From NCBI GenBank assembly GCA_000720805.1, contig JODI01000054.1, positions 1 through 57,070 of the forward strand: a stretch of DNA of 57,070 nucleotides. The letters are read 5' to 3'. The position numbers and the translations under genes were made by a program. Shown in pieces: positions 1 to 8,689 of the stretch; position 1 is the first letter of the stretch, and every line of letters begins with the position of its first letter. The notes under the pieces were generated by a model. That model did not search any database. It had not been told where the DNA came from and was given only the letters and a program-made list of their open reading frames with translations. This DNA is from Streptomyces violaceoruber. GTDB taxonomy: Bacteria > Actinomycetota > Actinomycetes > Streptomycetales > Streptomycetaceae.

Positions 1-90
1 GTCTACGGCATGGACTACCACGAGGCGTCCGCCCTGCAGGCCGAGCGCGGCGCCGACGAGCTGGTGTCGACGCTCGTCGACCGCAGCCAC
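1..90 (+). other. 3' end of an unidentified upstream gene
   Basis: Reading frame 1 from the window edge gives a plausible protein tail (MDYHEASALQAERGADELV and a few more residues). It then loses protein-like character where the aspartase homology begins in frame 2. I do not recognise the family. The frame has no stop until about 328, far inside the aspartase gene, so the real 3' end of this gene has probably been disturbed by the same lesion that removes the aspartase start. Confidence 0.3.
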
Positions 91-100
91 CCCGGCCACC

Positions 101-1495
101 CGCACCGAGCACGACCTGCTCGGCGACCGCGATGTCCCCGCCGAGGCGTACTGGGGTGTCCACACCCTGCGCGCCACGGAGAACTTCCCCATCACCGGGA
201 CTCGGATCTCGGCCTACCCGCACCTGATCGACGCCCTCGCCGCCGTCAAGGAGGCCGCCGCCCTCGCCAACGAGGAGCTCGGCCTGCTGGAGCCGAAAAA
301 GGCCGCCGCCGTCGTCGAGGCCTGCCGTGAGATACGCGAGGGCAAACTGCACGACCAGTTCGTGGTCGACGTCATCCAGGGCGGCGCCGGCACCTCGACC
401 AACATGAACGCCAACGAGGTCGTCGCGAACCGGGCGTTGGAGCTGCTGGGCCACGCCAAGGGTGAGTACGGGTTCCTGCACCCCAACGAGGACGTGAACC
501 TCGGGCAGTCGACCAATGACGTCTATCCGACCGCCGTCAAGATCGCGACGGTCTTCGCGGTACGTGGACTGCTCCAGGCGATGTCCGTACTGCAGGACTC
601 CTTCGCGCGCAAGGCCGTCGACTTCCGCGACGTGCTCAAGATGGGCCGTACGCAGCTGCAGGACGCGGTCCCGATGACGCTCGGTCAGGAGTTCTCCGCG
701 TACGCCGTCATGATGGACGAGGACCGCAGCCGTCTTGCCGAGGCCGTCGAGTTGATCCATGAGATCAATCTGGGTGCCACGGCGATCGGCACCGGCCTCA
801 ACGCCCCCGCCGGATACGCCGAGTCGGCCCGCCGCCACCTCTCCGAGATCACCGGCCTGCGGCTGGTCACCGCCGCCAACCTGGTCGAAGCCACCCAGGA
901 CTGCGGCGCGTTCGTGCAGATGTCCGGCGTGCTCAAGCGGATCGCCGTCAAGCTCTCCAAGAGCTGCAACGACCTGCGCCTGCTGTCCTCGGGGCCGCGC
1001 GCGGGCCTCGGCGAGATCAACCTGCCGCCCGTGCAGGCCGGTTCGAGCATCATGCCCGGCAAGGTCAACCCGGTGATCCCCGAGGTCGTCAACCAGGTCG
1101 CCTTCGAGGTGATCGGCAACGACGTCACGATCACCATGGCCGCCGAGGCCGGGCAGCTCCAGCTCAACGCCTTCGAACCGATCATCCTGCACTCCCTGTC
1201 GGAGTCCGTCACCCACCTCAGGACCGCCTGCCTGACTCTCGCAGAGCGCTGTGTGGACGGCATCACCGCCAACACCGAGGCGCTGCGCGCGAGCGTGGAG
1301 AACTCCATCGGCCTGGTGACCGCCCTCAATCCGCACATCGGGTACACGGCCGCCACCGACATCGCCAAGGAGGCGCTGCGCACCGGCCGCGGTGTGGCCG
1401 AACTCGTCTTGGAGAAGGGCCTGTTGCCCGCCGAGACCCTCACCGGCCTGCTGCGCCCCGAGGTCCTGGCGGGCAGCGGCTCCCTGCCGGCCTGA
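101..1495 (+). CDS. aspA: aspartate ammonia-lyase (aspartase), 5' end disturbed
   Basis: The protein belongs to the fumarase/aspartase superfamily, which cleaves L-aspartate to fumarate and ammonia. Homology runs unbroken in frame 2 from TRTEHDLLGDRDVPAEAYWG through the family signature GSSIMPGKVNP (near nt 1045-1075) to the stop at 1495, about 465 residues, the usual length. No ATG, GTG or TTG lies in this frame ahead of the homology; the first in-frame GTG is at 362, far too late. A GTG at 64 is in frame 1. A 10-bp direct repeat containing GTCGAC (66-71 and 76-81) sits just after it, and removing one copy would put that GTG in frame (VSTAATPATRTEHD). The start is therefore probably frameshifted. 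Coordinates mark recognisable homology. The glutaminase gene follows 39 bp downstream. Confidence 0.8.
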   Translation, partial: RTEHDLLGDRDVPAEAYWGVHTLRATENFPITGTRISAYPHLIDALAAVKEAAALANEELGLLEPKKAAAVVEACREIREGKLHDQFVVDVIQGGAGTSTNMNANEVVANRALELLGHAKGEYGFLHPNEDVNLGQSTNDVYPTAVKIATVFAVRGLLQAMSVLQDSFARKAVDFRDVLKMGRTQLQDAVPMTLGQEFSAYAVMMDEDRSRLAEAVELIHEINLGATAIGTGLNAPAGYAESARRHLSEITGLRLVTAANLVEATQDCGAFVQMSGVLKRIAVKLSKSCNDLRLLSSGPRAGLGEINLPPVQAGSSIMPGKVNPVIPEVVNQVAFEVIGNDVTITMAAEAGQLQLNAFEPIILHSLSESVTHLRTACLTLAERCVDGITANTEALRASVENSIGLVTALNPHIGYTAATDIAKEALRTGRGVAELVLEKGLLPAETLTGLLRPEVLAGSGSLPA

Positions 1496-1534
1496 GCCCG
1501 GGCCGCGCACCAGGACCGTCCCGGAGGCACAATA

Positions 1535-2464
1535 GTGATCATGACTTCGTCCATGACCTTCCAGCCGGTCCTGGAGCGCATCGCCGCCGAGATCGAACGG
1601 ACCCCCGGCCGCGGCCGGCCCGCCGACTACATCCCGGCACTCGCGGCCTGCGACCCGCGCAGCTTCGGCATGGCCGTCGCGGAGCTGGACGGCACGGTGT
1701 ACGGGGTGGGGGACTGGCGGGAGCCGTTCTCCACCCAGTCCCTCACCAAGGTCTTCACCCTCGCCCTCGACCTGGCCCGCGAGGGCGACGAACTCTGGGA
1801 GCACGTGGGCCGCGAGCCCTCCGGCAACCCCTTCAACTCCCTGATCCAGCTGGAGTACGAGAACGGCATCCCGCGCAACCCGTTCATCAACGCGGGCGCC
1901 CTCGTCGTCACCGACCGCCTGCAGACCCGTACCGGAGACGCCGCGGGCGAACTGCTGGCCTTCCTGCGCTCCGAGTCCGGCAACCCCGCCCTCGACTTCG
2001 ACCAGCAGGTCGCCGCCTCCGAGGCCTCGCACGGTGACCGCAATGCCGCCCTGGCCCACTTCATGGCCTCGTACGGCAACATCGACAACCCGATCCCGGT
2101 CCTGCTCGACCAGTACTTCCGCCAGTGCTCGGTCACCGCGTCCTGCGCCGACCTCGCCCTCGCGACCACCTTCCTGGCCCGGCACGGCATCCGCGCCGAC
2201 GGGACCCGGCTGCTCACCCAGAGCCAGGCCAAGCAGGTCAACGCGGTGATGCTGACCTGCGGCACCTACGACGCCGCAGGCGACTTCGCCTACCGTGTCG
2301 GCCTGCCCGGCAAGAGCGGCGTGGGCGGCGGGATCGTCGCGGTCGTCCCCGGCCGCTGCACGCTGTGCGTGTGGAGCCCGGGGCTGGACGAGCGGGGGAA
2401 CTCGGTGGCCGGGGTGGCGGCCCTCGACCGTTTCACGACGCTCACGGGGCTGTCGGTGTTCTGA
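1535..2464 (+). CDS. glsA: glutaminase A (serine-dependent)
   Basis: A 309-aa member of the beta-lactamase-fold glutaminase family, which hydrolyses L-glutamine to glutamate and ammonia in the cytoplasm. The catalytic Ser-x-x-Lys is S69-L-T-K72 in the stretch FSTQSLTKVF. Other family blocks are visible: EPSGNPFNS, the INAGA block and the glycine-rich GLPGKSGVGGGI near the C-terminus. A GGAGG about 8 nt upstream supports GTG at 1535, with ATG at 1541 as the alternative. It follows the aspartase gene by 39 bp in the same direction, so the two probably form a short amino-acid-catabolism operon releasing ammonia. Confidence 0.92.
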   Translation: MIMTSSMTFQPVLERIAAEIERTPGRGRPADYIPALAACDPRSFGMAVAELDGTVYGVGDWREPFSTQSLTKVFTLALDLAREGDELWEHVGREPSGNPFNSLIQLEYENGIPRNPFINAGALVVTDRLQTRTGDAAGELLAFLRSESGNPALDFDQQVAASEASHGDRNAALAHFMASYGNIDNPIPVLLDQYFRQCSVTASCADLALATTFLARHGIRADGTRLLTQSQAKQVNAVMLTCGTYDAAGDFAYRVGLPGKSGVGGGIVAVVPGRCTLCVWSPGLDERGNSVAGVAALDRFTTLTGLSVF

Positions 2465-2473
2465 GCGGGCGGT

Positions 2474-3247
2474 TCAGCCCAGGAACTCGTCCAGCATCGG
2501 CAGCAGCAGGGCTGTTTGCCGCATGAGCGACATGTGCGTGGTGCCGGGCAGCACGGCCAGCCGCGCCCTCGGAATCAGTCCCTGCATCTCGGCGGCGTGC
2601 TCCACCCGTACGAAGTCGGTGTCGCCGATGACCAGCAGCGTGGGCGAGGACAGCGTCCGCAGGTCGTCGCGGGTCCAGGGCAACGGGGCCTGAGCGGCCG
2701 TCGAGCACTTGGCGAGGAAGTCCTGGAAGTGTTCCGGGTCGGGCGCGACCGCCTGGTAGGCGTCGGTCATCTCCCGGAAGTCGTCCTGGCTCGGCAGGAG
2801 CGGTGAGCTGTAGTCGGGGGTGCGGACCTCGTCGTGGTAGCCGTCCTGGTCGTAGTGGGTGGAGGCCAGCACGAGACGTCCGACGCGTTCGGGATGCCGT
2901 ACCGCGACCTCGAGGGCGGTCAGGCCGCCGAGGCTGAACCCGAAGAGGTCGGTCTGCGGGATGCCGAGTTCGTCGAGCAGCGCCACCACGTCCGAGGCCA
3001 GGTTCGGCACGGTCATCGCGCGGTCGGTGTCCGCGGTGTGGCCGTGGCCCTGCAGTTCGGGAGCGACCAGGCGCCGGGACTCGGACAGGGCGGGAAGAAC
3101 GGCCCCGAACGTGAGGTCCACGGTGAGGACACCGCCGTGCAGCAGCACCAGGGGACGCTTCGATCCGTCCCCACCGCTGTGCTCTTCGTAGTACATCTCC
3201 AGGCCGTTGACCTTCGCGTAACCGGTGCTGCTCGGCACGGGAACCAC
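2474..3247 (-). CDS. alpha/beta hydrolase
   Basis: A 257-aa alpha/beta-fold hydrolase. An oxyanion-hole motif LLHGG is near residue 36, the nucleophile elbow GFSLGG places Ser105, an acidic residue lies in the GDTDFV block and a His in the PGTTHMSLM block near residue 235. The sequence supports a Ser-Asp-His triad but not a substrate. Cytosolic, with no signal peptide. It converges on glsA with 9 bp between the stops and is divergent from the mannosyltransferase pair across a 164-bp gap. Nothing links it functionally to either neighbour. Confidence 0.85.
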   Translation of the reverse strand: MVPVPSSTGYAKVNGLEMYYEEHSGGDGSKRPLVLLHGGVLTVDLTFGAVLPALSESRRLVAPELQGHGHTADTDRAMTVPNLASDVVALLDELGIPQTDLFGFSLGGLTALEVAVRHPERVGRLVLASTHYDQDGYHDEVRTPDYSSPLLPSQDDFREMTDAYQAVAPDPEHFQDFLAKCSTAAQAPLPWTRDDLRTLSSPTLLVIGDTDFVRVEHAAEMQGLIPRARLAVLPGTTHMSLMRQTALLLPMLDEFLG

Positions 3248-3411
3248 ATCCGTTCTGTCGTTCTGTCGGGGTCCGTCTCGTGGTCGGACAGCACTGGAGA
3301 CCGGCGCGGCCCGCAGAACTCATCGGGGCCTCACGTGCCGGTCACGCACAGGCCCCCGCCCGGAGAGGGGAGCGTCGCCTCCCGGCCACCCGTCGTTGAC
3401 ACGCTTTCCGA

Positions 3412-4815
3412 GTGTTGGCCATGGCTTTTCCCGTCGATCTCCGCCGCTGCCAGGTCCTCGGCCTGGTGGCGACCACCTTCGTCGCGGCGGGAGGTGAGAC
3501 CGCGGGAGCCCTGCCCGTGCGCGAACTCCTCGCTCCGTCCTCCGGACGGGCCGCGCTGGGCCTGGTCGGCGCGTACTTCGGTGTCGTCCTGCTGATCGCC
3601 GGCTGGGCCCTGCTGGGAAGACTGATCCGTGGCCCGCGACCGCCCGGCACCCGTGCGCTGCTGATGACCCTGGTGATCTGGGCGGCGCCACTGCTGATCG
3701 CGCCCCCGCTGTTCAGCCGGGACGTGTACAGCTACCTCGCGCAGGGCGCCATGGTCGACGCGCACATGGACGTCTACGCGCACGGCCCCGCCCACCTGGG
3801 GGGCCCGCTGGCCGCCGAGGTCTCCCCGCTGTGGCGCCACACCGGAGCCCCGTACGGTCCCGTCTTCCTCGGCCTGTCCGCCGCGCTGTCCGGACTGACC
3901 CGCGGCGAACTGCCCGCCGGGCTGTTCGGGATGCGGCTGGTCGCCCTGCTCGGCGTGGCGTTGATGGCGGCCGCGCTGCCCCGGCTGGCCCGGCACAGCG
4001 GCGCCGACCCGGCCGCCGCGCTCTGGCTCGGCGCCCTGAACCCGCTGGTCCTGCTGCACCTGGTCGCGGGCGCCCACAACGACGCCATCATGCTCGGCCT
4101 GCTAGGGCTCGGCCTGGTCGCGGCCCTGGGCCGCCGGCCGACCCTGGGCGTACTCCTCGTCACCCTCGCCGCGCTGGTCAAGGCGCCCGCCGTACTCGGA
4201 CTCGTCGCGGTCGTCGTGCTCCAGACGCGCGCGGGCCGCGCCCCCGCCCGGGCCGTCGCCACGACGGTGGTCACAGCGACGGCCACCACGGTCGCCGCGA
4301 CCACCGTCGCCGGTACCGGATACGGCTGGATCGGCGCCCTCGACACCCCCGTGTCCCCTCAGAACTGGGCCCTGACCAGCCTGTTCGGCCGCGCCACCCG
4401 AGCACTGCTGGAACGGATCGGCAGCGATCTGGCGCCCCTGGCCATACCGGCCTGGCACGCCTTCGGCGTGGTGGCGGCCGGGGTCTCGGTCCTTGTCATA
4501 TGGCTGCGGCTGCGCCCCCGGCCGGTGTACGCGCTGGGGCTGAGCCTGGCGGTGGTCGCCGCCCTCGGCCCGGCGATCCGCCCCTGGTACGCCCTGTGGG
4601 GACTGTTCCTCATCGCCGCCGCCGCACCCACCGCCTCGATACGGCACCGGGTGGCCGCCGTGACCGGGGTGCTCGCACTCGCCGCCCTGCCCAGCGGGGG
4701 CCCGGCGGACACCGGCCAACTCGTCCTGGCGGTTTCCGGCGGCCTGCTCGCCGTGGTCGTCCTGTGGCAGGCCCACCAGGCCGAACCTGCCCCGGCGCCG
4801 GGACGTACGGCATGA
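3412..4815 (+). CDS. mptB: polyprenol phosphomannose-dependent alpha-1,6-mannosyltransferase (MptB-like)
   Basis: A polytopic membrane protein of 467 aa with roughly 12 hydrophobic segments, resembling the GT-C MptA/MptB mannosyltransferases of mycobacterial lipoglycan synthesis. The early loop contains the acidic motif FSRDVYSYLAQG typical of GT-C enzymes that use polyprenyl-phosphate sugars, and AGAHNDA and RPWYALWG blocks follow. GTG at 3412 and ATG at 3421 are both possible starts; no clear Shine-Dalgarno was seen. It overlaps the next gene by an ATGA, implying translational coupling. In Streptomyces such enzymes probably mannosylate a membrane lipoglycan or proteins; that role is inferred. 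Confidence 0.75.
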   Translation: MLAMAFPVDLRRCQVLGLVATTFVAAGGETAGALPVRELLAPSSGRAALGLVGAYFGVVLLIAGWALLGRLIRGPRPPGTRALLMTLVIWAAPLLIAPPLFSRDVYSYLAQGAMVDAHMDVYAHGPAHLGGPLAAEVSPLWRHTGAPYGPVFLGLSAALSGLTRGELPAGLFGMRLVALLGVALMAAALPRLARHSGADPAAALWLGALNPLVLLHLVAGAHNDAIMLGLLGLGLVAALGRRPTLGVLLVTLAALVKAPAVLGLVAVVVLQTRAGRAPARAVATTVVTATATTVAATTVAGTGYGWIGALDTPVSPQNWALTSLFGRATRALLERIGSDLAPLAIPAWHAFGVVAAGVSVLVIWLRLRPRPVYALGLSLAVVAALGPAIRPWYALWGLFLIAAAAPTASIRHRVAAVTGVLALAALPSGGPADTGQLVLAVSGGLLAVVVLWQAHQAEPAPAPGRTA

Positions 4816-6197
4816 CCCCGCCCCGCACCGACCGTGCCCGGCTGCTGTTCGTGCTCGGCGTCGCCGCCGCGGTCACCGTGTTCACCGCGACCGTGCCGCT
4901 GCTGCGCGACTGGTTCGACCTGCGCGTCTACCACGGGGCCGTGGACGCCTGGGTCCACCACGGCGGACGGCTCTACGACTACCGGGTGCCGGGGACGCCG
5001 TACGGCTTCACCTATCCGCCGTTCGCGGCCGTCGCCATGCTGCCGATGGCGCTGCTCGGACTGCGCGCGGCGATCGCCGTCGCGCTGCTGCTCAACCTGG
5101 CGGCCCTGGCCTTGGTCCTGCGCATCCTCACCGGCGGGACCTGGCGGCGCCACGGCTGGTTCGGCTGCGCCCTGGGCCTCTGTGTGCTCTCCCTGTTCGA
5201 ACCGTTGCGCGACACCATCAGCTTCGGCCAGGTGAACCTCCTGCTGCTGGCCCTGGTGCTGACCGACGCCTGGCTCCTGGCCACCGGCCGGGAGCGCTGG
5301 GCGGGCGCCGGGATCGGTCTGGCCGCCGCGATCAAGCTCACGCCCGCGCTCTTCATCGGACTGCTGCTGCTCGCCGGCCGCCGACGGGAGGCCGCGGTGG
5401 CCACCGCTGTCGCCGCCGGCGCGACGGCGTTCGCCGCCTGCGTGGCCCCGGACGCCTCCCGCTTCTACTGGAGTGTGGCGTTGTGGGACACCAGCCGGGT
5501 GGGCCGCCTCGACTACGTCTCCAACCAGTCCCTGCAAGGGATACTGGCCCGGCTCGGCACACCGGACCGCACGGTGTGGGCGGTGGTGGTCCTGCTGGTG
5601 CTGTGCGTGTGGGCGAGCCGGGTGCGGCGGGCGGTCGCCGTGGGCGAGTGGGCGACCGCGTTCGCCCTCACCGGGCTGACGACATGCCTGGTCAGCCCGA
5701 TCACCTGGGTGCACCACCTGGTCTGGCTGCTGCCGTCCTTCGCGGTCCTGGTCCGCGCCGGGCACCCTCGGGTGGCGGGCGCCCTGTACGCGGTGCTGTG
5801 CACCAGCGTGGTGTGGCTGTGGTTCGACGACGCGTCCGGCATCGACGGGTTCATCGGCAGCAACGCCTACACCTGGATCACGCTCGGGCTGCTGCTGTGG
5901 CTGCCGATCGGTCAACTCCGTTCCCGCGGAACGACTCTGCCGCGCAGCGCGAGGGCGACGGCACCGGCACCCAGCGCGGCGGCCGCCGCGATCGCGCCCG
6001 TCTCGGGCCACCTGGCCCCGGCGTCCTCGGCGGGCAGCGCGGCCGCGGGCAGCGCGACCGGAGCGGTCGGAGCGGGCTGCGACCTCACCCGCAACGCGTC
6101 CAGCGACCCCACCGGCTCGGCCCGGCCGGCGGCGGCGAAGCCCCAGTCGAGGAGCTCGCGGGCTTCCTCGTACACGGTGAAGCCGCCGCCCTCCTGA
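4812..6197 (+). CDS. GT87-family (DUF2029) mannosyltransferase-like membrane protein
   Basis: A 461-aa GT-C-type membrane protein related to the PimE/DUF2029 group. The N-terminal region has the acidic loop DLRVYHGAVDAW and the YGFTYPPFAA block; hydrophobic helices follow up to about residue 370. The ATG overlaps the upstream stop (ATGA). The last 90-odd residues, after LLWLPIGQL, are Ala/Ser/Pro-rich and low-complexity and lie antisense to the 3' end of the D,D-carboxypeptidase gene, a 286-bp tail-to-tail overlap. The conserved enzyme probably ends near nt 5920, and the extension is either a non-conserved tail or the result of a lost stop codon. Confidence 0.75.
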   Translation: MTPPRTDRARLLFVLGVAAAVTVFTATVPLLRDWFDLRVYHGAVDAWVHHGGRLYDYRVPGTPYGFTYPPFAAVAMLPMALLGLRAAIAVALLLNLAALALVLRILTGGTWRRHGWFGCALGLCVLSLFEPLRDTISFGQVNLLLLALVLTDAWLLATGRERWAGAGIGLAAAIKLTPALFIGLLLLAGRRREAAVATAVAAGATAFAACVAPDASRFYWSVALWDTSRVGRLDYVSNQSLQGILARLGTPDRTVWAVVVLLVLCVWASRVRRAVAVGEWATAFALTGLTTCLVSPITWVHHLVWLLPSFAVLVRAGHPRVAGALYAVLCTSVVWLWFDDASGIDGFIGSNAYTWITLGLLLWLPIGQLRSRGTTLPRSARATAPAPSAAAAAIAPVSGHLAPASSAGSAAAGSATGAVGAGCDLTRNASSDPTGSARPAAAKPQSRSSRASSYTVKPPPS

Positions 6198-7093
6198 GGG
6201 TGCATCACCGTCACGACGAGGGTGCGTCCGTCCCGGCGGGCGGCGGCGACGAGGGTGTTGCCGGCGTTGCTGGTGTAGCCGTTCTTGACGCCGATCAGCC
6301 CCGGATACGGCTGCACACCGTCCGCCCCGCTCAGCAGCCGGTTGGTGTTCCGGATCGGGTACGACGATCCGCCGCGGCCGGGAAAGCTGGCCTCGACCGT
6401 GCCGCAGTACTGCGCGAACTCCGCGTTGCGCAGCCCCGCCCGGCCGAAGACGGCGAGGTCGTACGCCGAGGACACCTGGCCCGGCGTGTCGTACCCGTCG
6501 GGCGACAGCACATGGGTGTCACGGGCGCCGAGGGCACGTGCCTTGGCCTGCATCCGGGTGGCCGCGGAACGCCAGCCCCCGCTGAGCTCGGCCAGCACGT
6601 GCACCGCGTCGTTGCCGGAGTTGAGGAAGACTCCGCGCCACAGGTCGGAGACGCGGTAGGTGAGTCCTTCGGCGACCCCGACCAGACTGCTTCCGGCCCC
6701 GATCCCGGCCAGCTCGTCCTCGTGGACCGTGTGCCGGATGCCCTGCGGGAGCACCGGCAGCACAGTGAGGGCGAACAGCGTCTTGAGGGTGCTGGCGGGC
6801 GGCAGCCTGCGGTGCGCGTCGTGCGCGGCGAGCACCTCGCCGGTGCCGGCGTCGGCCACCAGCCACGACATCGCGGAGACGTCCGGCAGCCGTGGTACCC
6901 CGGCGCGTGCCCGGACCTGGGTTCCGGGACGGTACAGCAGAGCGGGCTGTGGGACCGCCGCTCGTGGGCCGCCGCCGGTACCGGGGTCCGTGCCGGTACC
7001 GGCGGCCCCGGCGGCGGGCGCGAGCGCGAGCAGGCCCGCGACGCAGAGCAAGCAGGTGGACACAACCGCCCGGGATGTAAATCCGATTGTCAT
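5912..7093 (-). CDS. D-alanyl-D-alanine carboxypeptidase (PBP5/S11 family)
   Basis: A secreted, membrane-anchored penicillin-binding protein of about 393 aa that trims the terminal D-Ala from peptidoglycan stem peptides. Starting from ATG at 7093 it has a signal peptide, then S101-T-L-K104 (SxxK), S159-G-N161 (SxN), and K270-N-G in place of the usual KTG. A C-terminal hydrophobic segment (TGAIAAAAALGAGAVALAL) followed by Arg residues is a tail anchor. A longer reading from 7177 is possible, but its first 28 residues do not look like a signal sequence. The Shine-Dalgarno is weak. The gene lies between envelope mannosyltransferases and the rho-like gene. Confidence 0.88.
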   Translation of the reverse strand: MTIGFTSRAVVSTCLLCVAGLLALAPAAGAAGTGTDPGTGGGPRAAVPQPALLYRPGTQVRARAGVPRLPDVSAMSWLVADAGTGEVLAAHDAHRRLPPASTLKTLFALTVLPVLPQGIRHTVHEDELAGIGAGSSLVGVAEGLTYRVSDLWRGVFLNSGNDAVHVLAELSGGWRSAATRMQAKARALGARDTHVLSPDGYDTPGQVSSAYDLAVFGRAGLRNAEFAQYCGTVEASFPGRGGSSYPIRNTNRLLSGADGVQPYPGLIGVKNGYTSNAGNTLVAAARRDGRTLVVTVMHPQEGGGFTVYEEARELLDWGFAAAGRAEPVGSLDALRVRSQPAPTAPVALPAAALPAEDAGARWPETGAIAAAAALGAGAVALALRGRVVPRERS

Positions 7094-7204
7094 ACTGCAA
7101 ACGTAGGGAGGGAGTCGTCTACCACGGCGATGCCCCGGCCGAGAGGTGCCGGCGAGCACCCGGATGCCGCACGCCACGCGGGTGCCGGAGGTGCGGAGGG
7201 GCCG

Positions 7205-8344
7205 TCAGCCGGTGGGCAGCGTCGGCTGGATCCGGCGCAGGAAGGTCGCGTTGTCCGGCGTCTCACGCATCCGCTCCAGCAGGGTCTCCAGGTTGGTCTG
7301 CCCGTCCCGGTTCCGAAGCACCCGGCGCAGTCCGTGCACCGCGGCCAACTCGGCCTGAGGAAGCAGGAGTTCCTCGCGGCGGGTGCCCGACGGGTTGATG
7401 TCGACCGCCGGGAACACGCGGCGGGAGGCGAGCTCACGGCTGAGGCGCAACTCCATGTTGCCGGTGCTCTTGAGCTCCTCGAAGTAGAAGTCGTCGGCCC
7501 GGGAGCCGGTCTCCACCAGGGCGGTGGCGAGGATGGTCAGCGAACCGCCCTCCTCGGCCAGGCGGGCGGCGCCGAAGAACCGCTTGGGGCCGATCAGCGC
7601 GGCCGCGTCGACCCCGCCGCTGAGGGTGCGGCCACCGGCGGCGGCCGCGTTGTTGTGGGCCCGGCACAGCCGGGTCAGGGAGTCGAGGAGGATGACGACG
7701 TCCTCGCCCGCCTCCACGAGCCGCTGGGCCCGTTCGATCACGAGTTCGGCGAGAGCGATGTGCTGCCTGGGCGCCTTGTCGAAGGTCGAGGCGTACACCT
7801 CGCCGCGCACGGAGCGCCGCATGTCGGTGACTTCCTCGGGACGCTCGTCGAGCAGCACGACCATCAGCCGGGCCTCCGGGTGGTTGCCGGCGACAGCGGC
7901 CGCGATCTGCTGGAGCAGAACGGTCTTGCCGGTCTTGGGCGGGGCCACGATCAGCCCGCGCTGCCCCTTGCCGACGGGGGCGATGAGGTCGGCGACCCGG
8001 CCGGTGAGCCCGGCCGCCGGGTGTTCGAGACGGATGCGCTCACGGGGGTGAAGCGGCGTCAGGTCGCGGAAGTGACGACGGCCGCCCTGCTCCGCAGGGC
8101 TGCGCCCGTTGACGCGGGCGACTTCCGTGAGGGCCCGCTGGGTGCCGCGTACGCCGTCGACGAGGTCGCCCTTGCGCAGGCCGTGACGCCGGATCAGCTG
8201 GGGAGGGACCTGCAGGTCGGACGGTGAGGGCAGCAGGTCCGAGGAGCGCAGGTGCCCCTTCCCGTTCGCGTCGATGTCGAGGACGCCGGAGGCGACCCGG
8301 GCCGGGAGCTGCTGCACAGGGGGGTGTTCGAGTGTGGTGGTCAT
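7205..8344 (-). CDS. rho: short transcription termination factor Rho (paralog lacking the N-terminal insertion)
   Basis: A 379-aa Rho helicase. The RNA-binding domain (residues 20-110) is followed directly by the RecA-like motor: Walker A APPKTGKT (134-141), catalytic block LLDERPEEVTDM (164-175) and Walker B VVILLDSLTR. It lacks the long basic/acidic N-terminal insertion of typical actinomycete housekeeping Rho (around 600-700 aa), so it is probably a second copy. The pocket motif read as K-G-T-G-N in E. coli Rho (K336, G337) is K-S-T-G-N here (residues 292-296). Ser at that Gly is a known bicyclomycin-resistance substitution in E. coli. ATG at 8344 is preceded by AAAGGA. A longer in-frame extension to 8620 has no Rho homology. 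Confidence 0.88.
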   Translation of the reverse strand: MTTTLEHPPVQQLPARVASGVLDIDANGKGHLRSSDLLPSPSDLQVPPQLIRRHGLRKGDLVDGVRGTQRALTEVARVNGRSPAEQGGRRHFRDLTPLHPRERIRLEHPAAGLTGRVADLIAPVGKGQRGLIVAPPKTGKTVLLQQIAAAVAGNHPEARLMVVLLDERPEEVTDMRRSVRGEVYASTFDKAPRQHIALAELVIERAQRLVEAGEDVVILLDSLTRLCRAHNNAAAAGGRTLSGGVDAAALIGPKRFFGAARLAEEGGSLTILATALVETGSRADDFYFEELKSTGNMELRLSRELASRRVFPAVDINPSGTRREELLLPQAELAAVHGLRRVLRNRDGQTNLETLLERMRETPDNATFLRRIQPTLPTG

Positions 8345-8689
8345 GAGGGGTGGTCCTTTCACGGACGGAACTGCATGGGACATGCGGAAGAAGGAAGGGG
8401 AGAAGCCGCGAGGGGAGGCGGAAGAAGAACGCGCCTCGGCGGCGGGAACAGCACCTCGGGTACGGCGGAAGAAGCCTTCGACGAGGTGGTGTCGGGGAAG
8501 CCGATGTGCCGGCCAGTGCGTCGGCGGGCGGTTCGGCTGTCTGAAGAGAACTGGCACCGGCGCCCGGAGAACGGGCGTACACAAGTGCTGCTCGCACTGT
8601 AGCACGGAGTGGGCGATCACGTCTGCGAGATCGGACTCGCCGCGCCGCGGACACGCCGTACGGCAGCCACAGCGATCCAGGTCCCCTGT
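8345..8689. other. intergenic region upstream of the short rho
   Basis: No convincing gene. The stretch nearest the rho start carries the leader and ribosome binding site of rho (CCTTT on the plus strand at 8353-8357). Purine-rich AG runs on the plus strand from about 8385 to 8470 would be pyrimidine-rich in the rho mRNA leader. Rho binds C-rich unstructured RNA, so autoregulation is conceivable but not shown. Confidence 0.3.

Noticed and set aside
3396..3424. TTGACA at 3396 as the promoter of the MptB-like gene
   Set aside because: A -10 element at normal spacing would lie inside the coding region, and no matching hexamer is there.
5483..8227. A 914-codon open frame on the plus strand across the carboxypeptidase and rho genes
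   Set aside because: It is the antisense of two well-supported genes; the translation is Gly/Arg/Val-rich without any domain.
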